DNA from: Gallionella sp.
Lineage (GTDB): Bacteria; Pseudomonadota; Gammaproteobacteria; Burkholderiales; Gallionellaceae
Reading direction: 5' to 3'
DNA: 64,000 nucleotides
Assembly (NCBI GenBank): GCA_028714895.1
Contig: JAQTLM010000002.1
Coordinates: 115,016-179,015, forward strand
Part shown: piece after piece, positions 34,534-42,389 of the stretch
Layout: the number at the start of each line of letters is the position of its first letter
How positions within the stretch are numbered: position 1 is the first letter of the stretch
The notes under the pieces: generated by a model
What the model saw: only the letters and a program-made list of their open reading frames with translations
What the model was told of the DNA's origin: nothing
The model's database searches: none
Made by a program: the position numbers and the translations under genes

Positions 34534-36396
34534 TTAATTGGGCTTCTGTTGATGAAGTGCCTCGCATTGCTTCGTGAATTGGCTTTCGTTGTGGTACGTA
34601 ACCAGCATGCTTTCCGTTGAGCGTGTCATGGCGACATAGAGCAACCTTGCCTCCTCTTCAGGTGTTGCTTTTGCACACGGCATGCAGCCCAGATCGGTTA
34701 TCGCAACGCTGTTGAATTCCAGCCCTTTGCTGGAGTGCATGGTTAAAATTTTAACGGTGTCTTCAGCAGGATCGTATGCCTTGGAACGCTGGCCGTTGAA
34801 TTGATCCGGGTCCACGGCGATCCCCTTCCGGGCCAGCCCCTCGCGCATTTTCTCCGCCTGTTTGTTGAAACGACATAGCACCGCCATTTGGCGGAAAGGA
34901 ATGCCAGCCTCGGCGCGTTTTCTCAGCCAGGAGGCCAAATATTCCAGCTCCTGCGTATTGCTGGACAGACGATGCACCTCTGGCCTTGCCCCATTTCTGC
35001 CGCTGAATTCCGGATGCACCAGCGGCATTTCCTCGGTGCCGCCGGATTGGTCGAGATAGGCAGAAGCAAACTGGTAGGCGAAATCGAGTGCTTCCACGGT
35101 GTTCCGGTAATTCACCTTCAGAATCGTGCTGCGCCCTGCCGCGTTGATACCGACGCTGGACCAGGTAAAAACCCGCCGCTTGCTCCCGCCGTAAATATTT
35201 TGCGCATCGTCGTACATCAGCAGCAGCGAGTTGGTTTCCGGATCGATCATCTGCACCAGCAGCTTGAACCACTCCGGTTTGAAATCATGCCCTTCATCAA
35301 TCAACACCGCTGCGTATTGGGCGAGCGGAACGCGACCCTTCTCACAACCGGCAATCACGGCAGCCACCCACCGCTCATATATCGGCTGACCTTGCTCACC
35401 GGGCAAGTCCAGTTGGTAGAGGTCGCACATATCCTTGCACCAGCCGTGAAAGTGGCGCACATGCACGCGATCACCCGCACCCCGTTCAGCCAGCAACTGT
35501 TTGAGTTTTTCCGCCAGCACCCTGTTGAAGCACAGCACCAGAATGGGTTTGGCGAAGCCGAGCTTATCCAGATACATGGCGCGATAAGCCAGAATCAAAG
35601 TCTTGCCGGAGCCGGCAACACCATGAATGATGCGGTGCCCCTCACCCAGATTACGGGCAAGCTTCTCCTGCTCCAAATCCATGACCTTGACAATATCCGG
35701 CAGCACCTTGGCGATGGATTGTTGCGGATCAGCGCCATCACCGGCCGCATCGAACAAACTGCCTTGTTGAATCCGGATTTCGGGAAACAGATGCCAGCGC
35801 ACCCGGTCAATCCGCGCCAAAGAAAGCACGCCGCCGAAGCTGTAGTTGAACATTCCCCACAGGCGTTTTTGAAATACTTCGGCATCAACCGATTCGGTCA
35901 TTTCATCCTGACAGATCACCTTGTCGCCGGGAATGGCCTGATCCAGTCCTGCCGCCTCAAATTGCTTGCGCGTAATATTGGTGAGCACGACACCAAAGCC
36001 CCAGGGCAATAACAAGTGCCCGTGATAACGTCCCTGCTCCTGCTGCACCAGTAGCGGGTCACGTTCAAGAAGCCCCCTGATTTCGATAGCACATGAGCGC
36101 GCCTGCTCTAACGGATTGACCACCGTCTTCAAACCGCGATCCGTGTGTATTTCAAAAGTGAGCCTATCCACCCGCTGTATCGTTACCAGATTCCAGTCTT
36201 TTACCTCCAGCACCAAAATGCCTCTACCGGGATGAAGCACAATGAAATCGGGGCGGCGTTGCTTAGGCCCCACTGGCACATCGACCCAGCAGTGATAGTC
36301 ATCCTCCAGATTGCGCAGCAAGCAAGTGCCAAAGCGCCGCTCACCTGTCGTAAGTTTCAGGTTTTTGGAATGTAATGCGGGAAGAATGATGGCCAT
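34534..36396 (-). CDS. NERD-domain superfamily 1 helicase (UvrD/Rep-like)
   Basis: A 620-residue protein. Residues about 15-130 form a NERD nuclease-like domain; RRPDFIVLHPGRGILVLEVK holds the D...ExK arrangement of PD-(D/E)xK nucleases. The helicase part has Walker A HGVAGSGKTLILAY, Walker B VLIDEGHDF, the ILKVNYRNT region and a C-terminal motif VI-like YVAMTRSTESMLV, all SF1 (UvrD/Rep) features. Possible roles are DNA repair or defence against foreign DNA; NERD-helicase proteins are often found in accessory DNA. It lies in a rearranged region between the intact DUF5062-like gene and the first srkA fragment. Confidence 0.88.
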   Translation of the reverse strand: MAIILPALHSKNLKLTTGERRFGTCLLRNLEDDYHCWVDVPVGPKQRRPDFIVLHPGRGILVLEVKDWNLVTIQRVDRLTFEIHTDRGLKTVVNPLEQARSCAIEIRGLLERDPLLVQQEQGRYHGHLLLPWGFGVVLTNITRKQFEAAGLDQAIPGDKVICQDEMTESVDAEVFQKRLWGMFNYSFGGVLSLARIDRVRWHLFPEIRIQQGSLFDAAGDGADPQQSIAKVLPDIVKVMDLEQEKLARNLGEGHRIIHGVAGSGKTLILAYRAMYLDKLGFAKPILVLCFNRVLAEKLKQLLAERGAGDRVHVRHFHGWCKDMCDLYQLDLPGEQGQPIYERWVAAVIAGCEKGRVPLAQYAAVLIDEGHDFKPEWFKLLVQMIDPETNSLLLMYDDAQNIYGGSKRRVFTWSSVGINAAGRSTILKVNYRNTVEALDFAYQFASAYLDQSGGTEEMPLVHPEFSGRNGARPEVHRLSSNTQELEYLASWLRKRAEAGIPFRQMAVLCRFNKQAEKMREGLARKGIAVDPDQFNGQRSKAYDPAEDTVKILTMHSSKGLEFNSVAITDLGCMPCAKATPEEEARLLYVAMTRSTESMLVTYHNESQFTKQCEALHQQKPN

Positions 36397-36545
36397 TTTT
36401 TAGAAAATTTCAGGTGCTCCGGTCGAATGCCAGTCAGGCTGTCACAGCCCAAGCAACACGGAAGACTACGAATACATGGAGGCGCACACTACCAACAAAC
36501 TCCCGCATTAACAATATGCCGAAAGGCCTAGCCATTGCCTGCATG

Positions 36546-36745
36546 GCTTGCCGTACAATCCGCCCATGCGTACCCAACCCTTTTCCGCGCTCACCCCCGA
36601 TGCCGTGCTCGATGCGCTGGACAGCATTGGGCTGCGCAGCGACGGCCGCCTGCTTGCCCTCAACAGCTATGAGAACCGCGTCTATCAGGCGGGCATGGAT
36701 GACGGCCCGCCGCTGGTCGCCAAGTTCTATCGCCCCGCACGGTGA
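36546..36745 (+). pseudogene. srkA 5'-end fragment 1
   Basis: A copy of the promoter-proximal sequence and first 59 codons of the srkA gene at 41337. It starts at the shared GCTTGCCGTACAATCCGCCC (including a TACAAT -10-like box) and continues through the codons for MRTQPFSALTPDAVLDALDS to FYRPAR, where homology ends at 36741 and a TGA follows at once. Several synonymous and a few missense differences from the intact gene. The truncated frame could still be expressed as a 59-residue peptide but lacks the kinase core. Confidence 0.85.
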
Positions 36746-36866
36746 AATCGTGGTCTGAGCCCGATTATTCCGATTATCCGCACGATGGGGCGACTGGTGT
36801 AAGATGCTGCCGCTGGCGACACGATTAGTGCCGTGAATATTTTCAAGGAAGGCAGGAGGCAGAAAA

Positions 36867-37091
36867 ATGAGCGACCGCATTACAGTTGACCCGTTGGTAT
36901 GTCACGGCAAGCCTTGTATTCGCGGCTTGCGCTATCCGGTGGAAAACGTGCTGGAGTGGCTGGCCAGCGGCATGACCACCGAAGAGATACTGGCCGATTA
37001 TGAAGACCTGGAACGCGAAGATATTCTGGCTGCGCTGTCCTATGCCGCGCGTTTGACGCACATTAAACGACTGGAACGTTTGGCGGCATGA
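36867..37091 (+). CDS. DUF433 antitoxin (VapB45-like)
   Basis: A 74-residue protein with the DUF433 pattern: ITVDPLVCHGKPCIRGLRYPVENVLEWLASGMTTEEILADYEDLEREDILAALSYA. DUF433 is a HTH-like fold that acts as the antitoxin for DUF5615/PIN-like toxins. An AGGAGG site 8 bp before the ATG predicts strong translation. Overlaps the toxin gene by 4 bp. The pair is flanked by an srkA fragment on the left and a DUF5062 fragment plus a second srkA fragment on the right. Confidence 0.88.
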   Translation: MSDRITVDPLVCHGKPCIRGLRYPVENVLEWLASGMTTEEILADYEDLEREDILAALSYAARLTHIKRLERLAA

Positions 37092-37438
37092 AATTCCTGG
37101 TCGATGCGCAACTCCCCCGGCGCTTCGCCAACTGGCTGAACGAAGCGGGACACGATGCATTGCACACCCTCGATCTACCCCGGAAGAACTTCACACGAGA
37201 CCACGAAGTCATCGCCCGTGCCAAGCAGGATGGTCGCATCGTGGTCAGCAAGGATGCCGATTTCGTGCAGTCTTTCCTGATTACTGGCGAGCCGGCGCTG
37301 TTATTGATCTCCACCGGCAATATCAGCAACACAGAGTTGGAAAAGCTACTGCGCGCGAATCTGTCCGGTATTGAAGCCGCTTTCCCATCCAGCCGGTTTG
37401 TCGAAATCACCCACGAGGCGTTGGTGGTACATGAATAA
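37088..37438 (+). CDS. DUF5615 PIN-like toxin (VapC45-like)
   Basis: A 116-residue protein. MKFLVDAQLPRRFANWLNEAGHDALHTLDL carries the first catalytic Asp of the DUF5615/Mut7-C PIN-like fold, and VVSKDADFVQ carries the second acidic cluster. These proteins are expected to cut RNA. ATGA overlap with the upstream DUF433 gene fits co-translation of the pair. Its stop codon is followed within about 10 bp by the DUF5062 gene fragment. Confidence 0.86.
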   Translation: MKFLVDAQLPRRFANWLNEAGHDALHTLDLPRKNFTRDHEVIARAKQDGRIVVSKDADFVQSFLITGEPALLLISTGNISNTELEKLLRANLSGIEAAFPSSRFVEITHEALVVHE

Positions 37439-37448
37439 AAACAGTTCG

Positions 37449-37523
37449 AATCCTTGCGGCACAAGATTGCCATCCGGTATTCAAAACAATTGCCCAATGA
37501 CCACCCGTTTTTAAAGTAATCGC
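37449..37523 (+). pseudogene. DUF5062-like gene 3'-end fragment
   Basis: Seventy-five bases matching the last 24 codons or so of the intact gene at 34142-34417 plus several bases after the stop. Shared blocks include AATCCTTGCGGCACAA, GGTATTCAAAACAATTGCCC and TTAAAGTA-TCGC. A handful of substitutions and no start codon. It is immediately followed by srkA fragment 2, so this segment preserves an ancestral DUF5062-srkA junction. Confidence 0.85.
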
Positions 37524-37550
37524 TTGGCCGGCCTTTGAAATATGCATCGG

Positions 37551-37834
37551 GCTTGCCGTACAATCCGCCCATGCATACCCAACCCTTTTCCGCTCTCACC
37601 CCCGATGCCGTGCTCGATGCGCTGGACAGCATCGGTCTGCGCAGCGACGGCCGCCTGCTTGCCCTCAACAGTTACGAGAACCGCGTCTATCAGGCGGGCA
37701 TGGAAGACGGCCCGCCGTTGGTCGTCAAGTTCTACCGCCCCGCACGCTGGCCGGATGCGGCGATTCTGGAAGAGCATGCCTTTGTCGCGACGTTGGTCGA
37801 GCGCGAGATCCCGGTGGTGCCCGCTTTGGCAATC
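37551..37834 (+). pseudogene. srkA 5'-end fragment 2
   Basis: A 284-bp copy of 41317-41600 without gaps, covering the TACAAT box, the ATG (37571) and 88 codons. About 10 substitutions fall in the first 105 bases, and the last 179 bases (37656-37834) are identical to the intact gene. Homology stops at codon 88, after which the reading frame runs on to 38020 over the antisense strand of the response regulator gene. Not a functional kinase. Confidence 0.88.
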
Positions 37835-37880
37835 GCCGCACGCCGATTTCCAAAGCGCATGCCAGCGGCTGAATGCAGGT

Positions 37881-39206
37881 TTATATCGAGTGTGTATGGA
37901 TCGTTATTTGCTCGCCTGCCGCCTGCTCGAATTCCTGTATCTCGCGGATGTGTTCCGCGCTCAGCGTCGAGTCTTTTAGCAGCAGCAACATCCCGTTGCT
38001 GGTCACGATATCGCGTGTAAGCAGCATACCCTCGCGCAGTTGACCGCTGGTCAATTGGAACTCGGTTCCGATATGGCCATGCTGTCCCTCATGGGCGGCC
38101 AATTCGTGCAACACGTCGACAACTGCGGGATCGTAGCGTGTGCCACGGCCATTGATAACCATGTCGAGCGCTTGGGCTGGCACCAGTTTGTCGCGCCCGA
38201 TAAAGCCTTCCTGTAGCGATTCATAATCGCTGGCGACCAGCAAAATGCGCGCGCCTAAAGGGATGGCGGATGCACGCAGGCCGGATGAGTTTCCGTTCCC
38301 GCTGTAATGCTCGCGATGATAGCGGATCAGTTGGGCGGCATCGGCCAATGGGGCAAGCGCCATCAATATCGCTGCCGCATGCAGCGGATGTTTGTCAAAC
38401 TGGGCGCGCTCCTCGCGGGACAGTTCGGCGAAAGGCCTGTCGAGCAGGCGATCCGGCAAGCCGATCTTGCCGATGTTATGCAGCAAGGCGGCAACCTCCA
38501 GATTCCCGACCTCCGTTTCCGGGAGCCCCATCCTGCGCGCAATATTGCAACAGAGTTGCGCGACGCGACGCGAATGCCCGGCCATCGCGCCTTTGCGCAA
38601 CTCCATCAGGTTGGCAAAGACCCGGATGGTGGCGAAGTAATCTTTTTTCAATTGTTCGTGCGCATGGGCCAGCGATTCCAGCGCAACGCGCAGTTCTTCG
38701 GTGCGCTGGCGCACCTTGTCTTCCAGGCTGGCATTCAGCGCCTTCAACTCGTCGTTCTGGCGCTGGGTCAACGCATCCAGCCGTTGTTTCTCGGCCAGCA
38801 AGTACTTGCGTTCCAGCGCACCGTTTACGGTCAGGACGATGTCGTTGTCGTCCCACGGTTTGGAAATGTAACGATAGATTTCGCTACGATTGATCGCGGC
38901 GATGGTCGAGGTGATGTCCGAATAACCCGTCAGCAAAATGCGCACCACATCCGGCCATTTGATGCGTATCTGCTCCAGTACCTCGGCGCCGTTCATTTGC
39001 GGCATGCGCATATCGCAAATGGTCAGGTCGACTTTTTCTTTTTCCAGCAGCGCAAGCGCTTCCGTGCCGCTTTCCGCCGTCAGAATATGGTAGCCAAGCG
39101 GCCGGAACAGGCGTTTCAGTGCGGCCAGGATGTTGGCCTCGTCGTCGATGAACAATAACGTGAGTTTTGCGTCCGGTGTTGGTTCAAGGGTTGCGGTCTG
39201 GTTCAT
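37881..39206 (-). CDS. Response regulator with degenerate HD-GYP domain
   Basis: A 441-residue protein. Residues about 14-130 form a receiver domain, with LLFIDDEANI, the phospho-acceptor Asp in TICDMRMPQMNG, and LLTGYSD. A coiled coil follows (about 140-200, ALNASLEDKVRQRTEELR). The HD-GYP domain is atypical: the HD pair reads LLHNIGKIG (Asp to Asn) and the second His motif reads RYHREHYSGNGNSSGL, with the GYP replaced by GNSSG. It has probably lost cyclic di-GMP hydrolysis. It overlaps the histidine kinase gene by 4 bp and is its likely partner. Confidence 0.87.
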   Translation of the reverse strand: MNQTATLEPTPDAKLTLLFIDDEANILAALKRLFRPLGYHILTAESGTEALALLEKEKVDLTICDMRMPQMNGAEVLEQIRIKWPDVVRILLTGYSDITSTIAAINRSEIYRYISKPWDDNDIVLTVNGALERKYLLAEKQRLDALTQRQNDELKALNASLEDKVRQRTEELRVALESLAHAHEQLKKDYFATIRVFANLMELRKGAMAGHSRRVAQLCCNIARRMGLPETEVGNLEVAALLHNIGKIGLPDRLLDRPFAELSREERAQFDKHPLHAAAILMALAPLADAAQLIRYHREHYSGNGNSSGLRASAIPLGARILLVASDYESLQEGFIGRDKLVPAQALDMVINGRGTRYDPAVVDVLHELAAHEGQHGHIGTEFQLTSGQLREGMLLTRDIVTSNGMLLLLKDSTLSAEHIREIQEFEQAAGEQITIHTHSI

Positions 39207-40912
39207 GCCTCCTCCTTGTTGATATTCGGCTGCACCGGCAGGATGACGCGGAAGGTGGAGCCTTTGCCGATTTCGCTACGTACTTCGATTTTGCCATGAT
39301 GCCGTTCGATGATGCCGTAAGAAACCGATAAACCGAGTCCTGTGCCGGTGCCTACCGGTTTGGTGGTGAAGAACGGGTCGAAGATGCGCGGCAGGATGTC
39401 AGCCGGGATGCCTGCGCCGGTATCGGTGATCTCGGCCCATACCCGATCCCGCTCCTGCCCGGTGCGGATGGTGATGGTGCCGCGCGTTTCAATGGACTGC
39501 GCGGCGTTCACCAGCAGATTCATGAATACCTGGTCGAGCTGCAAAGGCAGGCAGTAGATCTGCGGCAATACGCCGAATTCCTTGACTACCTCGCATTTGT
39601 ATTTCAGCTCGTTCCACACGATGGTGAGCGTACTCTCCAGGCATTTGGTCAAGTCCGCCCACTGCCATGCTTCGTCGGCGCTGGAGCGGGAAAAATCCTT
39701 CAGGTTCAGCACGATTCCCTTGATGCGCCCAAGCCCTTCGCGCGACTCGGCAAGCAAGGATTTGATGTCGCCGCGCAGGAAGTCGAGATCGAGTTTTTCA
39801 TTGAGCCGTTGCAGCTTCTGTAGTTCCTGGCTGTCGTGTGCGTCGGACGATACAATTTCTTCGTACTTGTCCAATGCCGTAAAAATACCCGCCAGATATT
39901 TTTCCAGTGTACCGAGGTTGGAATTGATATAGCCGACCGGGTTGTTGATCTCGTGCGCCACGCCGGCTGCGAGCAAACCGATCGAGGCCATCTTTTCCGA
40001 TTGCAAGAGTTGCCGTTGTGCGGTTTTCAATTCCATGTTGGTACGCTGCAGTTCTTCATTCAGCCTGGTCATGTGCTCAAGGTTGGCAGCCAGTCCGGCC
40101 TCAGCCTGTTTACGCTCGGTAATATCGCGGATGATGCCGATGCCATGCCATTCGCCGTTGATGTTCATGTAAGAGACTGACAGCTCGATGGGAAATTCGT
40201 TGTTGTCCTTGCGCCGGGCCATCATTTGGCTAGTCATTCCGGTGAGCGGGCAGCTTCCGGTTTGGGCGAAGTATTGCAAGGCTTCTTCCGCCGACTTGTG
40301 ATATTGCTCCGGGATAACCAATTGGGGCAAATTCCGGCCGATGGCTTCTTCTGCCGTGTAGCCGAACATCTCTTCGGCTTTGCGGTTCCACAGGTAAATG
40401 AGGCCTTCCGACTGGATGCATACGATGGCATCGTTGGCGTTGGACATGATCGCCTGATAGCGCACCTCGTCTTCTCGCAATACATTTACCATCGCTTTGC
40501 GGGTGCGTATGCCTTGTTCCCGTGACAAGGCACTTTGCACGGAGGAAGTCAGGCGCTGCAAGTGATCCTTCATCACGTAATCCTTGGCGCCCATCTTGAC
40601 CAGATTGAGGGCCTCGATATCGGCTAATGCGCCAGTGACTATGATTACCGGGATTTCCGGGTGGGTCTGCCGCACGATGCCCAGTGCGGAGCGGCCATCG
40701 AAACCGGGCAACTGAAAGTCGGACAGAACCACATCCGGCTTGAATTCTCCCAGCGCCCGGACGAATGCCTCGCGCGTATCGACGCGCATCAGTTCGATTT
40801 CTTTCCATCCGGTTTCAAGTTCCGCACGGATCAACTCGCTGTCGTTCTCATCGTTTTCGAGATTGAGAACGCGCAGTTTTTCCATTGTGGGGTTTGTATC
40901 AGGCTGGCTCAT
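39203..40912 (-). CDS. Hybrid sensor histidine kinase (receiver-PAS-HisKA-HATPase)
   Basis: A 569-residue cytoplasmic kinase. An N-terminal receiver (about residues 12-130, Asp in VVLSDFQLPGFDG), a PAS domain (about 155-280, IMSNANDAIVCIQSEGLIYLWN), a coiled coil, the HisKA H-box GVAHEINNPVGYINSN, and an HATPase with NLLVNAAQS, DTGAGIP and GTGLGLSVSYGI. No membrane segments, so it senses a cytoplasmic signal. ATG 40912 is chosen; it overlaps by 4 bp a small upstream frame with a strong ribosome site. Coupled to the downstream response regulator. Confidence 0.88.
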   Translation of the reverse strand: MSQPDTNPTMEKLRVLNLENDENDSELIRAELETGWKEIELMRVDTREAFVRALGEFKPDVVLSDFQLPGFDGRSALGIVRQTHPEIPVIIVTGALADIEALNLVKMGAKDYVMKDHLQRLTSSVQSALSREQGIRTRKAMVNVLREDEVRYQAIMSNANDAIVCIQSEGLIYLWNRKAEEMFGYTAEEAIGRNLPQLVIPEQYHKSAEEALQYFAQTGSCPLTGMTSQMMARRKDNNEFPIELSVSYMNINGEWHGIGIIRDITERKQAEAGLAANLEHMTRLNEELQRTNMELKTAQRQLLQSEKMASIGLLAAGVAHEINNPVGYINSNLGTLEKYLAGIFTALDKYEEIVSSDAHDSQELQKLQRLNEKLDLDFLRGDIKSLLAESREGLGRIKGIVLNLKDFSRSSADEAWQWADLTKCLESTLTIVWNELKYKCEVVKEFGVLPQIYCLPLQLDQVFMNLLVNAAQSIETRGTITIRTGQERDRVWAEITDTGAGIPADILPRIFDPFFTTKPVGTGTGLGLSVSYGIIERHHGKIEVRSEIGKGSTFRVILPVQPNINKEEA

Positions 40913-41067
40913 GCCCGGACACTCCTGTCCGCGCAACCGGGTGGCGGCCGGTTGATCGTTGCCCGGAATATGCCGATGCCTTTGAATATCCCGATGAAGC
41001 GCGGCGCATTGGCCAGCCTCGTCCCGGTGCCGGGCCATTTTACGGTGTGTTCCATGGCATGTTCCAT
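40909..41067 (-). CDS. Small upstream ORF coupled to the sensor kinase
   Basis: A 52-residue frame MEHAMEHTVKWPGTGTRLAN, continuing with FIGIFKGIGIFRATINRPPP and a Cys. It has a perfect AAAGGAG ribosome site 8 bp before the ATG and ends in an ATGA overlap with the kinase start, typical of translational coupling. Composition is unusual, and I do not recognise a family. It may be a real small protein or simply a translated leader that sets kinase expression. Confidence 0.5.
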   Translation of the reverse strand: MEHAMEHTVKWPGTGTRLANAPRFIGIFKGIGIFRATINRPPPGCADRSVRA

Positions 41068-41324
41068 TATTGGAGCTCCTTTGACTGGCAACGTTCTGGC
41101 GGTATGACCGATAGGCGGATGCTTGTGGTTTGAAAAAGCAGCTTGTTTGAAGCATACCACCCCGATTGATGGAAGCATATATGCCGAAATGCCTATATAT
41201 TTCTGCCCGGCCGTGTCGCTGTCGGGCCGGGAAACAACTCGCGGCGCAATGCGTTTCGCGCTTCGACTATGCCCGGGACAAGCTTATTGTTGCCCTGCGA
41301 TGTTTGCGCCTTCTCCGCTTGCCG

Positions 41325-41330
41325 TACAAT
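41325..41330 (+). promoter_or_regulatory. TACAAT -10 box close to the srkA start (leaderless message likely)
   Basis: TACAAT lies 6 bp before ATG 41337, so transcription would begin at or next to the start codon. The -35 is weak (TTGCGC at 41304-41309). There is no Shine-Dalgarno sequence. The same box and spacing are kept in both truncated srkA copies. Confidence 0.5.
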
Positions 41331-41336
41331 CCGCCC

Positions 41337-42317
41337 ATGCTTACTCAACCCTTCTCCGCGCTCACCCCCGATGCCGTGCTCGATGCGCTGGACAGCATCG
41401 GGCTGCGCAGTGACGGTCGTTTGCTTGCCCTCAACAGTTACGAGAACCGCGTCTATCAGGCGGGCATGGAAGACGGCCCGCCGTTGGTCGTCAAGTTCTA
41501 CCGCCCCGCACGCTGGCCGGATGCGGCGATTCTGGAAGAGCATGCCTTTGTCGCGACGTTGGTCGAGCGCGAGATCCCGGTGGTGCCCGCTTTGGCAATC
41601 AACGGCAGCACGCTGCATGCCTTCAACGGTTTTCGTTTTTCGGTGTTCGCCAAACACGGCGGCCGCGCGCCGGAGCTGGATGACTGCGACACGCTGGAAT
41701 GGATGGGGCGGTTCATCGGGCGCATACATGCGGTCGGCGCGCTGGAGCCTTACCGGCATCGCCCGACGCTGGACATCCACAGTTTCGGCATCGAGCCGAG
41801 CGAATACCTGCTGGCGCACGATTTCATCCCGGCGGAGCTGATCGAGGTGTATCGCGGTGTGGTTGCGCAGGCTCTGGATGGTGTGAAGCGCTGTTTCGAA
41901 CGCGCGGGTACGGTGCGCACCTTGCGCCTGCACGGCGACTGCCATGTCGGCAACGTGTTGTGGACCGACCTCGGCCCGCACTTCGTTGATTTCGACGACA
42001 GCCGCATGGGGCCGGCGATCCAGGATCTGTGGATGCTGCTGTCCGGCGAGCGCGCCGAACAGATGCGGCAACTCGGCGACCTGCTGGCTGGTTATCAGGA
42101 TTTTTACGATTTCGACCCGCGCGAACTGCACCTGGTCGAAGCGCTGCGCACGCTGCGCCTGATCCATTACGCCGCGTGGATTGCGCGGCGCTGGGACGAT
42201 CCGGCCTTTCCCGCAGCTTTCCCCTGGTTCAACACCCAGCGCTACTGGCAGGACCGGATTCTGGAATTGCGGGAACAGATTGCGCTGATGGATGAGCCGC
42301 CGCTGTGGGTGGTGTAG
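41337..42317 (+). CDS. srkA: Stress response serine/threonine kinase SrkA (YihE-like), intact copy
   Basis: A 326-residue protein kinase-like fold enzyme of the YihE/RdoA family. N-lobe NSYENRVYQAGMEDGPPLVVKFYRP has the ATP-binding Lys (VVKFY). LHGDCHVGNVLW is the catalytic loop with its Asp, and HFVDFDDSRMGP is the metal-binding Asp loop. Length fits the family. In E. coli it counters cell-death signalling. Two truncated copies of its first 59-88 codons lie 4-5 kb upstream. The 3' end reaches into a palindromic repeat that contains the stop codon. Confidence 0.93.
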   Translation: MLTQPFSALTPDAVLDALDSIGLRSDGRLLALNSYENRVYQAGMEDGPPLVVKFYRPARWPDAAILEEHAFVATLVEREIPVVPALAINGSTLHAFNGFRFSVFAKHGGRAPELDDCDTLEWMGRFIGRIHAVGALEPYRHRPTLDIHSFGIEPSEYLLAHDFIPAELIEVYRGVVAQALDGVKRCFERAGTVRTLRLHGDCHVGNVLWTDLGPHFVDFDDSRMGPAIQDLWMLLSGERAEQMRQLGDLLAGYQDFYDFDPRELHLVEALRTLRLIHYAAWIARRWDDPAFPAAFPWFNTQRYWQDRILELREQIALMDEPPLWVV

Positions 42318-42362
42318 GGGCGAATTCATTCGCCCATTCCGTGCGGGTAAATCCGCGCCTAC
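42314..42362. repeat. Palindromic repeat, GTAGGGGCG type
   Basis: Left GTAGGGGCGAATTCATTCGC, right GCGGGTAAATCCGCGCCTAC, with inner hairpins. It begins at the srkA stop codon and lies between convergent srkA and rsgA, so it could terminate both. Confidence 0.7.
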
Positions 42363-42389
42363 TACATCGTTCTACTGTGTAGTTTGTCA

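Noticed and set aside
40913..41155. Upstream extension of the histidine kinase frame
   Set aside because: Not conserved-looking; ATG 40912 is coupled to a small ORF with a strong ribosome site.
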